The notes under the pieces are model-generated. The model saw only the letters and a list, made by a program, of their open reading frames with translations, was not told the DNA's origin and did not search any database. From Pelagibacteraceae bacterium (GTDB lineage: Bacteria; Pseudomonadota; Alphaproteobacteria; Pelagibacterales; Pelagibacteraceae), in contig JALEGD010000001.1 of the NCBI GenBank assembly GCA_022763425.1, positions 944,572 through 1,008,571 of the forward strand: a stretch of 64,000 nucleotides of DNA. The letters are read 5' to 3'. Numbering within the stretch: position 1 is the first letter of the stretch; every line of letters begins with the position of its first letter. Shown in pieces: positions 47,207-56,392 of this stretch. A program made the position numbers and the translations under genes.

Positions 47207-49075
47207 ATGAAGAAAGAAAATAAGACCGTAGATTTTGCTCAAATTCAAACACCAAATTTTGATCAACTTAATGATATATTTCAAAATAACCTAAAAATTT
47301 ACAATAACTTTGTAAGTAATATTTCGACAACTAATCATTCAAATAATAAATCAGAAAAAACTAATGGAAAAACAAACGGTCAAAACTTTACCCCGGTTGA
47401 TCTTTTAAATTTAATTAATCCAACAACATCAAAAATTACGAACTCTTTATTTGATATTTCGAGTAAAATGACTACCGCACCAGATGTTTACTATCAACAT
47501 ATCAATAAATGGATACAAGAAATTACATCATTAAACTTTTACTTTATTTCACGTTTATCTAATAAGCCCGCTGATCCAGTAGCGATACCAGATAAGACAG
47601 ATAAGAGATTTGCAACACCTGAATGGTCTGAAAATCTTTTCTTTGATTTTATTAAACAATTCTATCTTTTAACATCTCGTATGATGGATAACATTGTTGA
47701 TTCATTGGAGCATATTGATCCTAAACAAAAAAAATTAATTAAATTTTATACAAACCAAATTAACGCGGCTTTTTCACCTACTAACTTTGTTGCAACCAAT
47801 CCTGAAGTTTTAAACCAAACTATAAAAGAAGGTGCCCAAAACTTAGTAAGAGGTTTTGAAAACTTTAGAAAAGATTATTTAAAACATCCAAACAAAATGT
47901 TTATCTCACAAACAGCTGATGAATTTACTGTTGGAGAAAATATTGGAAACACTAAAGGGTCTGTAATTTTTAAAAATAATGTATTTGAATTAATTCATTA
48001 CACTCCGAAGACTAAACAGCAGTTTGCAAAACCTATGCTGATTATTCCTCCATTCATTAACAAATTTTACATCATGGATTTAAATGAAAAAAAATCTATG
48101 ATTAAATATTTATTAGAGAGTAATCAAAATACTTTTTTAATCTCTTGGAAAAATCCTAAATCGGATAGTAAAGACTTTGGATTTAATGAATATATCAATG
48201 ATGGTGTATTAAAAGCATTAGAGATTGTATGCAAAGAAACGGGTGCTGAAGGAGCAAACACTGCATCATACTGTGTTGGCGGAACATTAACATCTATGGT
48301 TCTTGCTCATATGGCTAATCTAAAAAATAATAAATATAAAATTTTATCATCTACTTTTTTCACTAGTTTAGTTGATTTTACTGAACCAGGTGATCTTGGT
48401 GTGTTTATTAGTGAAGAACAGATCAATATGATTGAAAGACAAATGAAGGGCAAAGGTTACTTTGATGGAAAAGATATGGCTGCATGCTTTAACTTTTTAA
48501 GACCAGGCGATCTTTACTGGAATTATGTAATAAATAATTATTTAAAAGGTAGTCAGCCCACTGCATTTGACATGCTTTATTGGAATAGTGACTCAACTAG
48601 AATTCCAGAGGTTCTTCATAGTGATTATTTAAGATCAATGTATTTAAATAATCTACTGGTTAAAAAAGAATATGATTTTAATGGAAACATTTTAGATATG
48701 TCTAAAATTTCTACTCCAATGTTCCATGTAGCAACAACTGATGATCATATTGCTCCTTGGAAATCGGTTTTCATGGGATTATCTCAATATAAAAGTAATA
48801 TAGAATTTACTCTTGCTAATTCTGGCCATATTGCTGGTATTATTCAGGGAAAAGGTGCAAAACCAGGTAAGCAATATTACTTCGAGAACAATAAATTAGA
48901 AAAAGACTCTGAAAAATGGTTAGAAGGCTCAAAAAGAGTTGAGGGTTCTTGGTGGCCTAAATGGACCGAATGGTTAAAAAAATATTCTGGTGATTTAAAA
49001 GATATCAATGAAATTAATTTAAATAATTTCAAAGAACTATATAAAGCTCCCGGAAAATACGTATTAGAAAAATAA
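47207..49075 (+). CDS. phaC: Class I polyhydroxyalkanoate synthase PhaC
   Basis: Polymerises (R)-3-hydroxyacyl-CoA into PHA. The 622 residues have a variable N-terminal part (1-130) and an alpha/beta-hydrolase domain with the nucleophile cysteine in ASYCVGGTL (about residue 357), the aspartate in TTDDHIAPW and the histidine in NSGHIAGII. The usual G-x-C-x-G-G box has serine at the first position. Length fits class I. The phaR gene starts in its stop (TAATG). An AAGGG site precedes the ATG. Confidence 0.94.
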   Translation: MKKENKTVDFAQIQTPNFDQLNDIFQNNLKIYNNFVSNISTTNHSNNKSEKTNGKTNGQNFTPVDLLNLINPTTSKITNSLFDISSKMTTAPDVYYQHINKWIQEITSLNFYFISRLSNKPADPVAIPDKTDKRFATPEWSENLFFDFIKQFYLLTSRMMDNIVDSLEHIDPKQKKLIKFYTNQINAAFSPTNFVATNPEVLNQTIKEGAQNLVRGFENFRKDYLKHPNKMFISQTADEFTVGENIGNTKGSVIFKNNVFELIHYTPKTKQQFAKPMLIIPPFINKFYIMDLNEKKSMIKYLLESNQNTFLISWKNPKSDSKDFGFNEYINDGVLKALEIVCKETGAEGANTASYCVGGTLTSMVLAHMANLKNNKYKILSSTFFTSLVDFTEPGDLGVFISEEQINMIERQMKGKGYFDGKDMAACFNFLRPGDLYWNYVINNYLKGSQPTAFDMLYWNSDSTRIPEVLHSDYLRSMYLNNLLVKKEYDFNGNILDMSKISTPMFHVATTDDHIAPWKSVFMGLSQYKSNIEFTLANSGHIAGIIQGKGAKPGKQYYFENNKLEKDSEKWLEGSKRVEGSWWPKWTEWLKKYSGDLKDINEINLNNFKELYKAPGKYVLEK

Positions 49076-49590
49076 TGATTGAAATCAAAAAATACTCAAA
49101 CAGACGATTATATAATACTGAAACCAGCTCTTATATTACTCAAGAAGATATTGTTGCTTTAATTAAGCAGGGCAAACAATTTAAAATCAAAGATGTTGAA
49201 TCTAAAAAAGATATTACTTCAAGTATCTTAACTCAAATTGTTTTGGAAAGAGAAACTACTGGGACGAATTTAATTCCTGAAGAGTTTTTAAAACAAATTA
49301 TTCTTTTTTATGAAAACGATAGATCTTCAGAAATGTTTGGTTTTTTAAATAATGTGATGAATTTTGCTGATGCAAATAAATTTTTTAATAATGGTTTTCA
49401 AAATATAATGAAATTTAATCCATTTGATTTTCAAAGTTACTTTAACCAGAACTCTAATTCAAAAACTCAGCAAGAAACGCCCCCACCTGATAATAATCCA
49501 GAAAAAGATGCAGAAATCTCAAAACTGGCTGATCAGATTGATCAACTAAAATCTGAAATAAATAAATTAAATAAAGAAAAAGTTAGTTAA
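49075..49590 (+). CDS. phaR: PHA synthesis repressor PhaR
   Basis: DNA- and PHB-binding repressor that senses free polymer and controls phasin and its own gene. The N-terminal PHB accumulation regulator domain (IEIKKYSNRRLYNTETSSYI and the following ~45 residues) is highly characteristic. The C-terminal part includes a hydrophobic middle and a final coiled coil (about 147-168). The 171 residues are normal. It is translationally coupled to phaC, and its stop overlaps that of pyrC by eight bases. Confidence 0.93.
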   Translation: MIEIKKYSNRRLYNTETSSYITQEDIVALIKQGKQFKIKDVESKKDITSSILTQIVLERETTGTNLIPEEFLKQIILFYENDRSSEMFGFLNNVMNFADANKFFNNGFQNIMKFNPFDFQSYFNQNSNSKTQQETPPPDNNPEKDAEISKLADQIDQLKSEINKLNKEKVS

Positions 49591-50893
49591 AGCTATAAGG
49601 TTTGCCAAAACCTTTTTCAATCAATTCTTGATTCCAAACTGTTGTTTTTCCATTAATGATTGTACCGTAAGGAGTAACATCAACAGTCGTACCATTAAAA
49701 GGTGTCCAGCCACATTTACTCTCTATCCATTCATCTTTGATAGTAAATTTTTCATTTAATTTATAAATTGTAAGATCTGCAACATTACCAGCTTTAAGCG
49801 CTCCCCTATTTTTAATGCCAAAAATTTTACATGGATTAACACACAAAAGATCTACCAATTTTTTTAAAGTAATTTTTCCTTTTAAAAAATAATCGGTCAT
49901 AATTAATCCAATAGTTTGTGTACCTGGCATGCCTGACGGGCTTTTTGGATAAGGTTGTTTCTTTTCTTCCTTGGTGTGCGGTGAATGATCTGACCCAATA
50001 ATACTAATCAAATCATCATCTACACCTTTCCATATTCCATCACGATGATCTTTTGTTCTAATCGGAGGATTTATTTGAGCAAAGGTATTTAATTGATCAT
50101 AAATATCTGGCGCATATAAAGTTAGGTGTTGAGGAGTAGTTTCAAAAGTTGCAAAATCTGTTTTATTATCTCTCAAATAATCTACTTCATTTTTTGTTGT
50201 AATGTGTAAAATATGAATATTTTTCATATGTTTATTAGCAAAAGCAATTAATTTTTTTGTAGATGATACTGCACATTCAACACTTCTCCATTTGTAATGT
50301 GATTTAACATTTCCCTCTTCTATAATATTTTTTCTAGCTAAAAGCATATCTTCGTCTTCTGAATGAATAGATACAATTCTTGGTGAATTTTTTATGACTT
50401 GCTCAATGTAAAAATCATCTTTAACTAGAAGATCTCCTGTTGATGATCCAACAAACATTTTTACACCACAACAACCATCAAAACCTTTTAAAAAACCTAA
50501 CTTATCTGAATTTTCATTTGTAGCTCCAAAGTAAAAAGCATAATTGCAGTGCATATTATCTTTTGCTCTAGTAAGTTTATCCTCTAGCATTTCTTTATTG
50601 TCAGTAATTGGAGAGGTGTTTGGCATCTCAAAAATTCCCGTGATACCACCTAAAACTGCAGCTCGACTTCCGCTTTCTAAAGTTTCTTTTTTTGGATGAC
50701 CTGGCTCTCTAAAATGAACATGTGTATCAATAAATCCAGGAAATATGGTAAGACCAGTGCAATCTTTCACTTCATTGGCGCCATCACTTATATTTTTTTC
50801 TACTTTTTTTATTTGATTATCTTCAATTAAAATATCTAAATTTTGAAGTTCATCTTTGTAGTAAACTTGGCCGTTTTTTAATAATAATGACAT
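49583..50893 (-). CDS. pyrC: Dihydroorotase (class I)
   Basis: Zinc enzyme closing carbamoyl-aspartate to dihydroorotate in pyrimidine synthesis. The 436 residues carry DTHVHFREPGHPKKET (metal histidines), a lysine/His set in the barrel (VSIHSEDED, HILHITT) and IIGSDHSPHT with the catalytic aspartate. The class I type is the long form, as in Gram-positives and many alphaproteobacteria. Its start lies only 10 bp from the divergent ygfZ start. Confidence 0.92.
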   Translation of the reverse strand: MSLLLKNGQVYYKDELQNLDILIEDNQIKKVEKNISDGANEVKDCTGLTIFPGFIDTHVHFREPGHPKKETLESGSRAAVLGGITGIFEMPNTSPITDNKEMLEDKLTRAKDNMHCNYAFYFGATNENSDKLGFLKGFDGCCGVKMFVGSSTGDLLVKDDFYIEQVIKNSPRIVSIHSEDEDMLLARKNIIEEGNVKSHYKWRSVECAVSSTKKLIAFANKHMKNIHILHITTKNEVDYLRDNKTDFATFETTPQHLTLYAPDIYDQLNTFAQINPPIRTKDHRDGIWKGVDDDLISIIGSDHSPHTKEEKKQPYPKSPSGMPGTQTIGLIMTDYFLKGKITLKKLVDLLCVNPCKIFGIKNRGALKAGNVADLTIYKLNEKFTIKDEWIESKCGWTPFNGTTVDVTPYGTIINGKTTVWNQELIEKGFGKPYSFN

Positions 50894-50903
50894 AATTAAA
50901 GTA

Positions 50904-51725
50904 ATGAGAACTAACTATACAACTAACTTAAAAAACAAAAGTGTAATTTCTATAACTGGGGATGAATCTGGCACTTTTTTAAACAATATCATTACTAATG
51001 ATGTAAAAAAAATTAATTCTATCAACTCTATTTATTCTTGCTTATTATCACCCCAAGGGAAAGTAATCAGTCACTTTTTTATAACCGAAACTAATAATCA
51101 GCATCTTTTAATATTAGATAACTTTTTATTAAATGATCTTATTGAAAAACTAAATTTTTATAAACTAAGATCTCAAATAGAGATCAAAGAAGAAAATGCT
51201 TACAATGTAATATTTACAACAGATGAGACTATTAAATTAGACTCCGCCTTGGAATTTAAAGACCCTAGAATTGCTAATTTTGGCAAATATTTAATTTTAA
51301 AAAAAGATCAAAATCTAAATGTTAAGTTAGAAAATGAGGATAATTATAAGAAAGCAATTAATTCAAATGGATTAATTGATAATGTTTTTAATCAAGTACA
51401 AGGACAGTGTTTTTCTTTAGAACTCAACATGAAAGAGTTGAATGCATTGGATTTTTCTAAAGGTTGTTTTGTTGGGCAAGAAAATACAGCTAGAATGAAT
51501 TTAAAAGAAAAAATATCTAAAAAGATTTTCTTAATTAACTCTGAAGCAAAACTTATTGTTAATGAAGATTTATTTTTTAATAATGAAATTGTAGGAAAAA
51601 TAATTAGTGAAGATCCAAATTTTGCAATGATTAAAATGTTAAAATTTAATGAATTCTGTGAGAAAGATTTAATTACACAAAATAATGTTAAAGTTAAAAT
51701 TTTTAAACCTAGTTGGATGAATTAA
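50904..51725 (+). CDS. ygfZ: YgfZ/GcvT-like iron-sulfur repair protein (CAF17 family)
   Basis: Folate-dependent factor for iron-sulfur enzyme maintenance. The 273 residues show an aminomethyltransferase-like fold with the family signature KGCFVGQENTARM near residue 190, including the key cysteine. It stands alone: 10 bp divergent from pyrC and ending two bases before the tRNA-Leu 3' end on the other strand, so its promoter must lie inside pyrC. Confidence 0.88.
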   Translation: MRTNYTTNLKNKSVISITGDESGTFLNNIITNDVKKINSINSIYSCLLSPQGKVISHFFITETNNQHLLILDNFLLNDLIEKLNFYKLRSQIEIKEENAYNVIFTTDETIKLDSALEFKDPRIANFGKYLILKKDQNLNVKLENEDNYKKAINSNGLIDNVFNQVQGQCFSLELNMKELNALDFSKGCFVGQENTARMNLKEKISKKIFLINSEAKLIVNEDLFFNNEIVGKIISEDPNFAMIKMLKFNEFCEKDLITQNNVKVKIFKPSWMN

Positions 51726-51727
51726 AA

Positions 51728-51812
51728 TGGTGCGGTCAGAGAGACTTGAACTCTCACGGGATAACCCACACGGCCCTCAACCGTGCCTGTCTACCAATTC
51801 CAGCATGACCGC
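51728..51812 (-). tRNA. tRNA-Leu (GAG)
   Basis: The minus strand folds as a class II tRNA: seven-base acceptor GCGGTCA/TGACCGC, anticodon stem CACGG/CCGTG around loop TTGAGGG (anticodon GAG, reading CUC/CUU), a long variable arm as expected for leucine, the T arm GAGAG-TTCAAGT-CTCTC, and an encoded CCA end. It is 85 bases long. The 3' end lies two bases from the ygfZ stop. Confidence 0.95.
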
Positions 51813-51888
51813 TTTTTTACTGTATTCAGAATATAAAATGTGACATTAATGTTAAATATTTTTTTTTAAATAAATATTATGTTTAGTT

Positions 51889-52890
51889 ATGAGTAGCGAA
51901 TTAAAGTTTAATCCTGAGATAGAGAGCAAAACAAGCTCACTATATAAAAAAATTCAAGGCTCAATTCCTGAAATTGAATGGCCAACCATGGCACCATATA
52001 TTTATGAAATTAATAAGCTTAAAAAAGAAAAAGATGTCACAATCTTAGCCCACAACTATCAAGCTCCAGAAATTTTTTACGGTGTTGCAGATATTGTCGG
52101 GGACTCGCTTGGTTTGGCAATTGATGGTGCAAAAGTAAAAACAGATAAAATTTTAATGTGCGGTGTTCACTTTATGGCTGAGACTGCAAAAATTATGTCG
52201 CCTGAAAAAAAAATAATTCTTCCTGATTTGTCAGCCGGTTGTTCATTAGCAGAATCCATTACTGCGGTAGATGTAAGAAAATTAAAGGAAGAAAATCCAG
52301 GAGTACCAGTTGTGACTTACGTAAATACATCTGCGGACGTTAAAGCAGAAACAGATGTATGTTGCACCTCCGCTAACGCAGTTAAGATTGTTGAGTCACT
52401 TAATGTAGATAAAGTTATTTTTTTACCAGATGAATATTTAGCAAAATATGTTGCGAGCAAAACTAAAGTTGAAATTATTTCATGGAAGGGAAAATGTGAG
52501 GTTCATGAAAAATTTACTGATACAGAAATTCTGGAACTTAGAAAAAAATATCCTGATTTAAAAGTTGTTTCACATCCTGAATGCCCTCCTGATGTCATAA
52601 AAGCTTCAGATTATACTGGATCTACAGGTGCTATGATTGATTATGTTAAAAATACAAAAGCTAAAGATATCTTTTTAGTTACTGAATGCTCAATGAGCGA
52701 TAACATTCAAGTTGAAAACCCAAATATAAATTTTGTTAAACCGTGCAATCTTTGTCCTCACATGAAAAAAATTACACTTCAAAGTATTTTAAAATCGTTA
52801 CGAGAAGAAAATAACTTTATTGAAATAGATCAAGAAGTTATTTTAAAAGCTCGTGGTGCAATTGAAAAAATGATTGCTGTTGGCAGATAA
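51889..52890 (+). CDS. nadA: Quinolinate synthase NadA
   Basis: 4Fe-4S enzyme condensing iminoaspartate with dihydroxyacetone phosphate to quinolinate in NAD synthesis. The 333 residues include conserved LAHNYQAPEI near residue 55, cluster cysteines in LMCGVHFMAE, DVCCTSANA and CNLCPHMKK, and HPECPPDV. It precedes nadC by two bases. The usual third gene, nadB, is not in the window. The 76 bp between it and the tRNA hold AT tracts only. Confidence 0.94.
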   Translation: MSSELKFNPEIESKTSSLYKKIQGSIPEIEWPTMAPYIYEINKLKKEKDVTILAHNYQAPEIFYGVADIVGDSLGLAIDGAKVKTDKILMCGVHFMAETAKIMSPEKKIILPDLSAGCSLAESITAVDVRKLKEENPGVPVVTYVNTSADVKAETDVCCTSANAVKIVESLNVDKVIFLPDEYLAKYVASKTKVEIISWKGKCEVHEKFTDTEILELRKKYPDLKVVSHPECPPDVIKASDYTGSTGAMIDYVKNTKAKDIFLVTECSMSDNIQVENPNINFVKPCNLCPHMKKITLQSILKSLREENNFIEIDQEVILKARGAIEKMIAVGR

Positions 52891-52892
52891 TC

Positions 52893-53723
52893 TTGGTGAG
52901 TGAAAAACAAATAAAACAATTAATCAATCTTTCCATTCAAGAAGATAAAGTTTATCAAGATATTACATCTAAATTAACAATCCCCAATCATCTAGTTGCT
53001 TCAGTTAATATTGTATCTAAAGGTACTGGGGTCGTATTTGGGGTAGATATTTTGAAAAAAATTTTAAAAATCCTAGATAAAAAAATAAAAATAAAAGTTT
53101 TTAAGTCAGATGGAAAAATAATCAAAAGGGGTAATAAAATTATTAATTTAAAAGGTAAGGGACAATCAATACTTAAAAGTGAAAGAACTATTTTAAATTT
53201 CCTTGGCCATTTGAGCGGAGTTGCATCTGAAACTAGAAAATTAGTGAATCAAACAAAAAAATATAAAACAAAGATTTGTTGCACCAGAAAGACATTGCCA
53301 GGGATGAGATATCTTCAAAAACAGGCGGTCAAAGCTGGGGGTGGCTACAACAATAGATATAATTTAGAACAAGAAATTTTTATTAAAGATAATCATCACT
53401 TAGATAAGATAAAATTTAGAGATAAAATAATTAGAGTTGTTAAAAAAAACAAAAATAAAAAAATCATTAATGTTGAAGTTGATAATACTAATCAATTAAA
53501 ACAAATTATTGATTTAAAAATACAAAGAATATTATTAGATAATTTTTCACCAAAAAATTTAAAAAAAGCTTTAAAATTGATACCAAATAGTATTCAAACA
53601 GAAGCTTCGGGTAACATTAACCCTAAAAATATTATTCAATACGCTAAAACTGGAGTAAATCGAATATCTTTAGGTTATCTAACTCACTCAGTTAAAAATT
53701 TTGATTTTTCTTTAGAATTTTAA
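52893..53723 (+). CDS. nadC: Nicotinate-nucleotide pyrophosphorylase (carboxylating) NadC
   Basis: Converts quinolinate and PRPP to nicotinate mononucleotide. The 276 residues contain ERTILNFLGHLSGVAS, CTRKTLPGMRYLQK (substrate-binding Arg/Lys/His), KAGGGYNNR, IKDNHH and the ending RISLGYLTHS. The start may be TTG at 52893 or GTG three bases later (L/V-S-E-K); both lie just after nadA. The stop abuts the convergent ppdK stop with no gap. Confidence 0.93.
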   Translation: MVSEKQIKQLINLSIQEDKVYQDITSKLTIPNHLVASVNIVSKGTGVVFGVDILKKILKILDKKIKIKVFKSDGKIIKRGNKIINLKGKGQSILKSERTILNFLGHLSGVASETRKLVNQTKKYKTKICCTRKTLPGMRYLQKQAVKAGGGYNNRYNLEQEIFIKDNHHLDKIKFRDKIIRVVKKNKNKKIINVEVDNTNQLKQIIDLKIQRILLDNFSPKNLKKALKLIPNSIQTEASGNINPKNIIQYAKTGVNRISLGYLTHSVKNFDFSLEF

Positions 53724-56390
53724 TTAATTTTTTTTTGACAAGATACATGCTTGAGCTGCAGAAAGTCTTGCTATTGGAACTCGATATGGTGAACAAGAAA
53801 CATAGTTTAATCCTGCTTTTTGACAGAACATTATTGAGTCTGGGTCTCCACCATGTTCACCACAAATACCCAATTTAATTTTTGATTTATTTTTCTTTGC
53901 ATTATTACAAGCAAGCTCAACTAATTGACCTACCCCATTCACATCTATGCTTACAAATGGATCAATTTTAAAAATATTATTATCTACATAGTCATCTAAA
54001 AATTTTCCAGCATCATCTCTACTAATTCCTAGAGTTGTTTGAGTTAAATCGTTTGTTCCAAAACTAAAGAAGTCTGCATGTTTAGAAATATCGTATGCAT
54101 TTAGTGCTGCTCTTGGAAGTTCGATCATCGTTCCAACAATATAATCAAGTTTTTGACTATATTTTTTTGATATTTCTTCTGCTTTACTATCTACAAGTTC
54201 TCTTAAAATTTCCAATTCTTGACCTGTCGCAACAAGTGGAATCATAATTTCAGGTAAAACTTTAATTTTTTCTTTTTTGCACTGTATTACCGCTTCAAAA
54301 ATAGCTTCACATTGCATTTCATAAATTTCTGGATAAGAAATAGCCAATCTACAACCCCTATGACCAAGCATTGGATTTTCTTCATGAAGATCAGAAATTC
54401 TATCTTTAATTTCCTTTTCTGAAATTCCTAAAGAAGACGCTACAGATGAAATTTCCTTGTCACTTTTTGGCAAAAACTCATGAAGTGGAGGATCTAATAA
54501 TCTTATAGTAACAGGCAAACCTTTCATAATAGAAAATATTTCATAAAAATCTTTTTTTTGGAAAGGTAAAATTTTACTCAAAGCTTCGCTTCTATCTTCT
54601 TTAGATTTAGATAAAATCATTTGCCTTACATATAAAATTCTTTCTTCATCAAAAAACATATGTTCAGTTCTACATAAACCAATACCTTCTGCTCCAAACT
54701 CTCTTGCAACTTTTGTATCCAAAGGAGTTTCAGCATTAGTTCTAACTTGCATTTTCCGTGTCTTATCAGCCCAAGACATGATTTTTGAAAAGTCTCCTGA
54801 GATATCTGGTTTTATAGTTTTTACTTCTCCTGACATCACTTCTCCACTCGATCCATCTATCGTAATGATATCACCTTCCTTGAATATTCTCTGACCAACT
54901 CTAAATTCTTTATTTTGATAATCTATCTGAATGGTTCCAGTACCAGACACGCAAGGTTTTCCCATACCTCGTGCAACAACCGCAGCATGACTGGTCATTC
55001 CTCCACGACAAGTTAAAATTCCTTCAGCTGCATTCATACCATGAATATCTTCAGGTGATGTTTCTAATCTTACTAAAATTGTTTTTTGATTTTGAGCTTT
55101 TAAAGTTTCAGCATCATCAGCTGAAAAAGTTATTTTTCCAGATGCTGCTCCTGGTGAAGCTGGTAATCCTTTTGCTATAATATCTTTTTCTGCTTTTGGA
55201 TCTAAAGTAGGGTGAAGCAAAGTATCTAGCATTTTAGGATCAATTCTTAAAAGAGCTTCATCTTTTTTGATCAAATTTTCTTTCACCATATCAACTGCAA
55301 TTTTAATTGCAGCTTTTGCCGTTCTTTTTCCAGATCGTGTTTGAAGCATCCACAGTTTTTTATTTTCAACTGTAAACTCAATATCTTGCATATCTTTGTA
55401 GTGTTTCTCTAATTTTTTATAAATTTGAACCAATTGCCCATAAACTTTTGGCATTGTTTCTTCCATTGATAAGGCATCTGATTTTGCTTCTAATCTTGCT
55501 TTTTTAGTAATGTTTTGTGGTGTTCTTATTCCAGCAACAACATCCTCACCTTGAGCATTGATTAAATATTCACCATAAAAACTTTTTTCACCAGTTGATG
55601 GGTTTCTTGTAAACGCAACTCCAGTTGCACAATCATCCCCCATGTTTCCAAAAACCATTGACTGGACATTTACAGCTGTTCCCCACTCTTCTGGAATATT
55701 ATTTAATTTTCTATAAGTCTTTGCTCTTTGATTTCTCCATGATTGAAACACTGCTCCAACCGCTCCCCATAATTGTTGATATACATCTTGAGGAAAATCT
55801 TTTTTGATTTCTCTTTTAATAACATCTCTAAAATCTTTAATTAATTTTTTCCAATCTTCTGCATCCAAATCAGTGTCTAATGTTACACCTTTGGTTAATT
55901 TATAATTTTCAATTAAATCTTCAAAATTATGATGATCAACACCAAGAACAACATTGCTATACATTTGAATAAAACGTCTGTAGCTATCATACGCAAACGT
56001 TTCATTTTTAGTCTTAGCGGCTAAACCTAGAACTGTTTCATCATTTAAACCTAAGTTCAAAACCGTATCCATCATACCAGGCATAGAAACTCTCGCTCCT
56101 GATCTTACAGATACTAAAAGTGGATTCTTTTTATCTCCAAACTTTTTACCAATTTTCTTTTCTACATCTTTGATCGCAGACTTTACTTGTTTGTCTAAGC
56201 CGACTGGATTTTTTCTGTTTCTTTTATAAAATTCATTACATGCTTCAGTAGAAATCGTAAAACCTGGTGGCACAGGAAGGCCTATTTTTATCATTTCGGA
56301 AAGGTTTGCACCTTTTCCACCTAGTAAATTTTTTAAACCAGTTTTGTCTTTTTTTGGTGTCTTGCTAAAATTATAAACCCAAGTTGCCAT
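53724..56390 (-). CDS. ppdK: Pyruvate, phosphate dikinase
   Basis: Reversible interconversion of pyruvate/ATP/Pi and PEP/AMP/PPi. The 888 residues have an ATP-grasp domain (GGKGANLSEM near the N-terminus), the phosphocarrier histidine in CRGGMTSHAAVVARGMGKPC, and the PEP/pyruvate barrel with GICGEHGGDP near the C-terminus. This is standard length. It follows glyS by two bases, an order seen in alphaproteobacteria. It may take the place of pyruvate kinase or PEP synthase in central carbon flow. Confidence 0.96.
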   Translation of the reverse strand: MATWVYNFSKTPKKDKTGLKNLLGGKGANLSEMIKIGLPVPPGFTISTEACNEFYKRNRKNPVGLDKQVKSAIKDVEKKIGKKFGDKKNPLLVSVRSGARVSMPGMMDTVLNLGLNDETVLGLAAKTKNETFAYDSYRRFIQMYSNVVLGVDHHNFEDLIENYKLTKGVTLDTDLDAEDWKKLIKDFRDVIKREIKKDFPQDVYQQLWGAVGAVFQSWRNQRAKTYRKLNNIPEEWGTAVNVQSMVFGNMGDDCATGVAFTRNPSTGEKSFYGEYLINAQGEDVVAGIRTPQNITKKARLEAKSDALSMEETMPKVYGQLVQIYKKLEKHYKDMQDIEFTVENKKLWMLQTRSGKRTAKAAIKIAVDMVKENLIKKDEALLRIDPKMLDTLLHPTLDPKAEKDIIAKGLPASPGAASGKITFSADDAETLKAQNQKTILVRLETSPEDIHGMNAAEGILTCRGGMTSHAAVVARGMGKPCVSGTGTIQIDYQNKEFRVGQRIFKEGDIITIDGSSGEVMSGEVKTIKPDISGDFSKIMSWADKTRKMQVRTNAETPLDTKVAREFGAEGIGLCRTEHMFFDEERILYVRQMILSKSKEDRSEALSKILPFQKKDFYEIFSIMKGLPVTIRLLDPPLHEFLPKSDKEISSVASSLGISEKEIKDRISDLHEENPMLGHRGCRLAISYPEIYEMQCEAIFEAVIQCKKEKIKVLPEIMIPLVATGQELEILRELVDSKAEEISKKYSQKLDYIVGTMIELPRAALNAYDISKHADFFSFGTNDLTQTTLGISRDDAGKFLDDYVDNNIFKIDPFVSIDVNGVGQLVELACNNAKKNKSKIKLGICGEHGGDPDSIMFCQKAGLNYVSCSPYRVPIARLSAAQACILSKKN

Positions 56391-56392
56391 TT

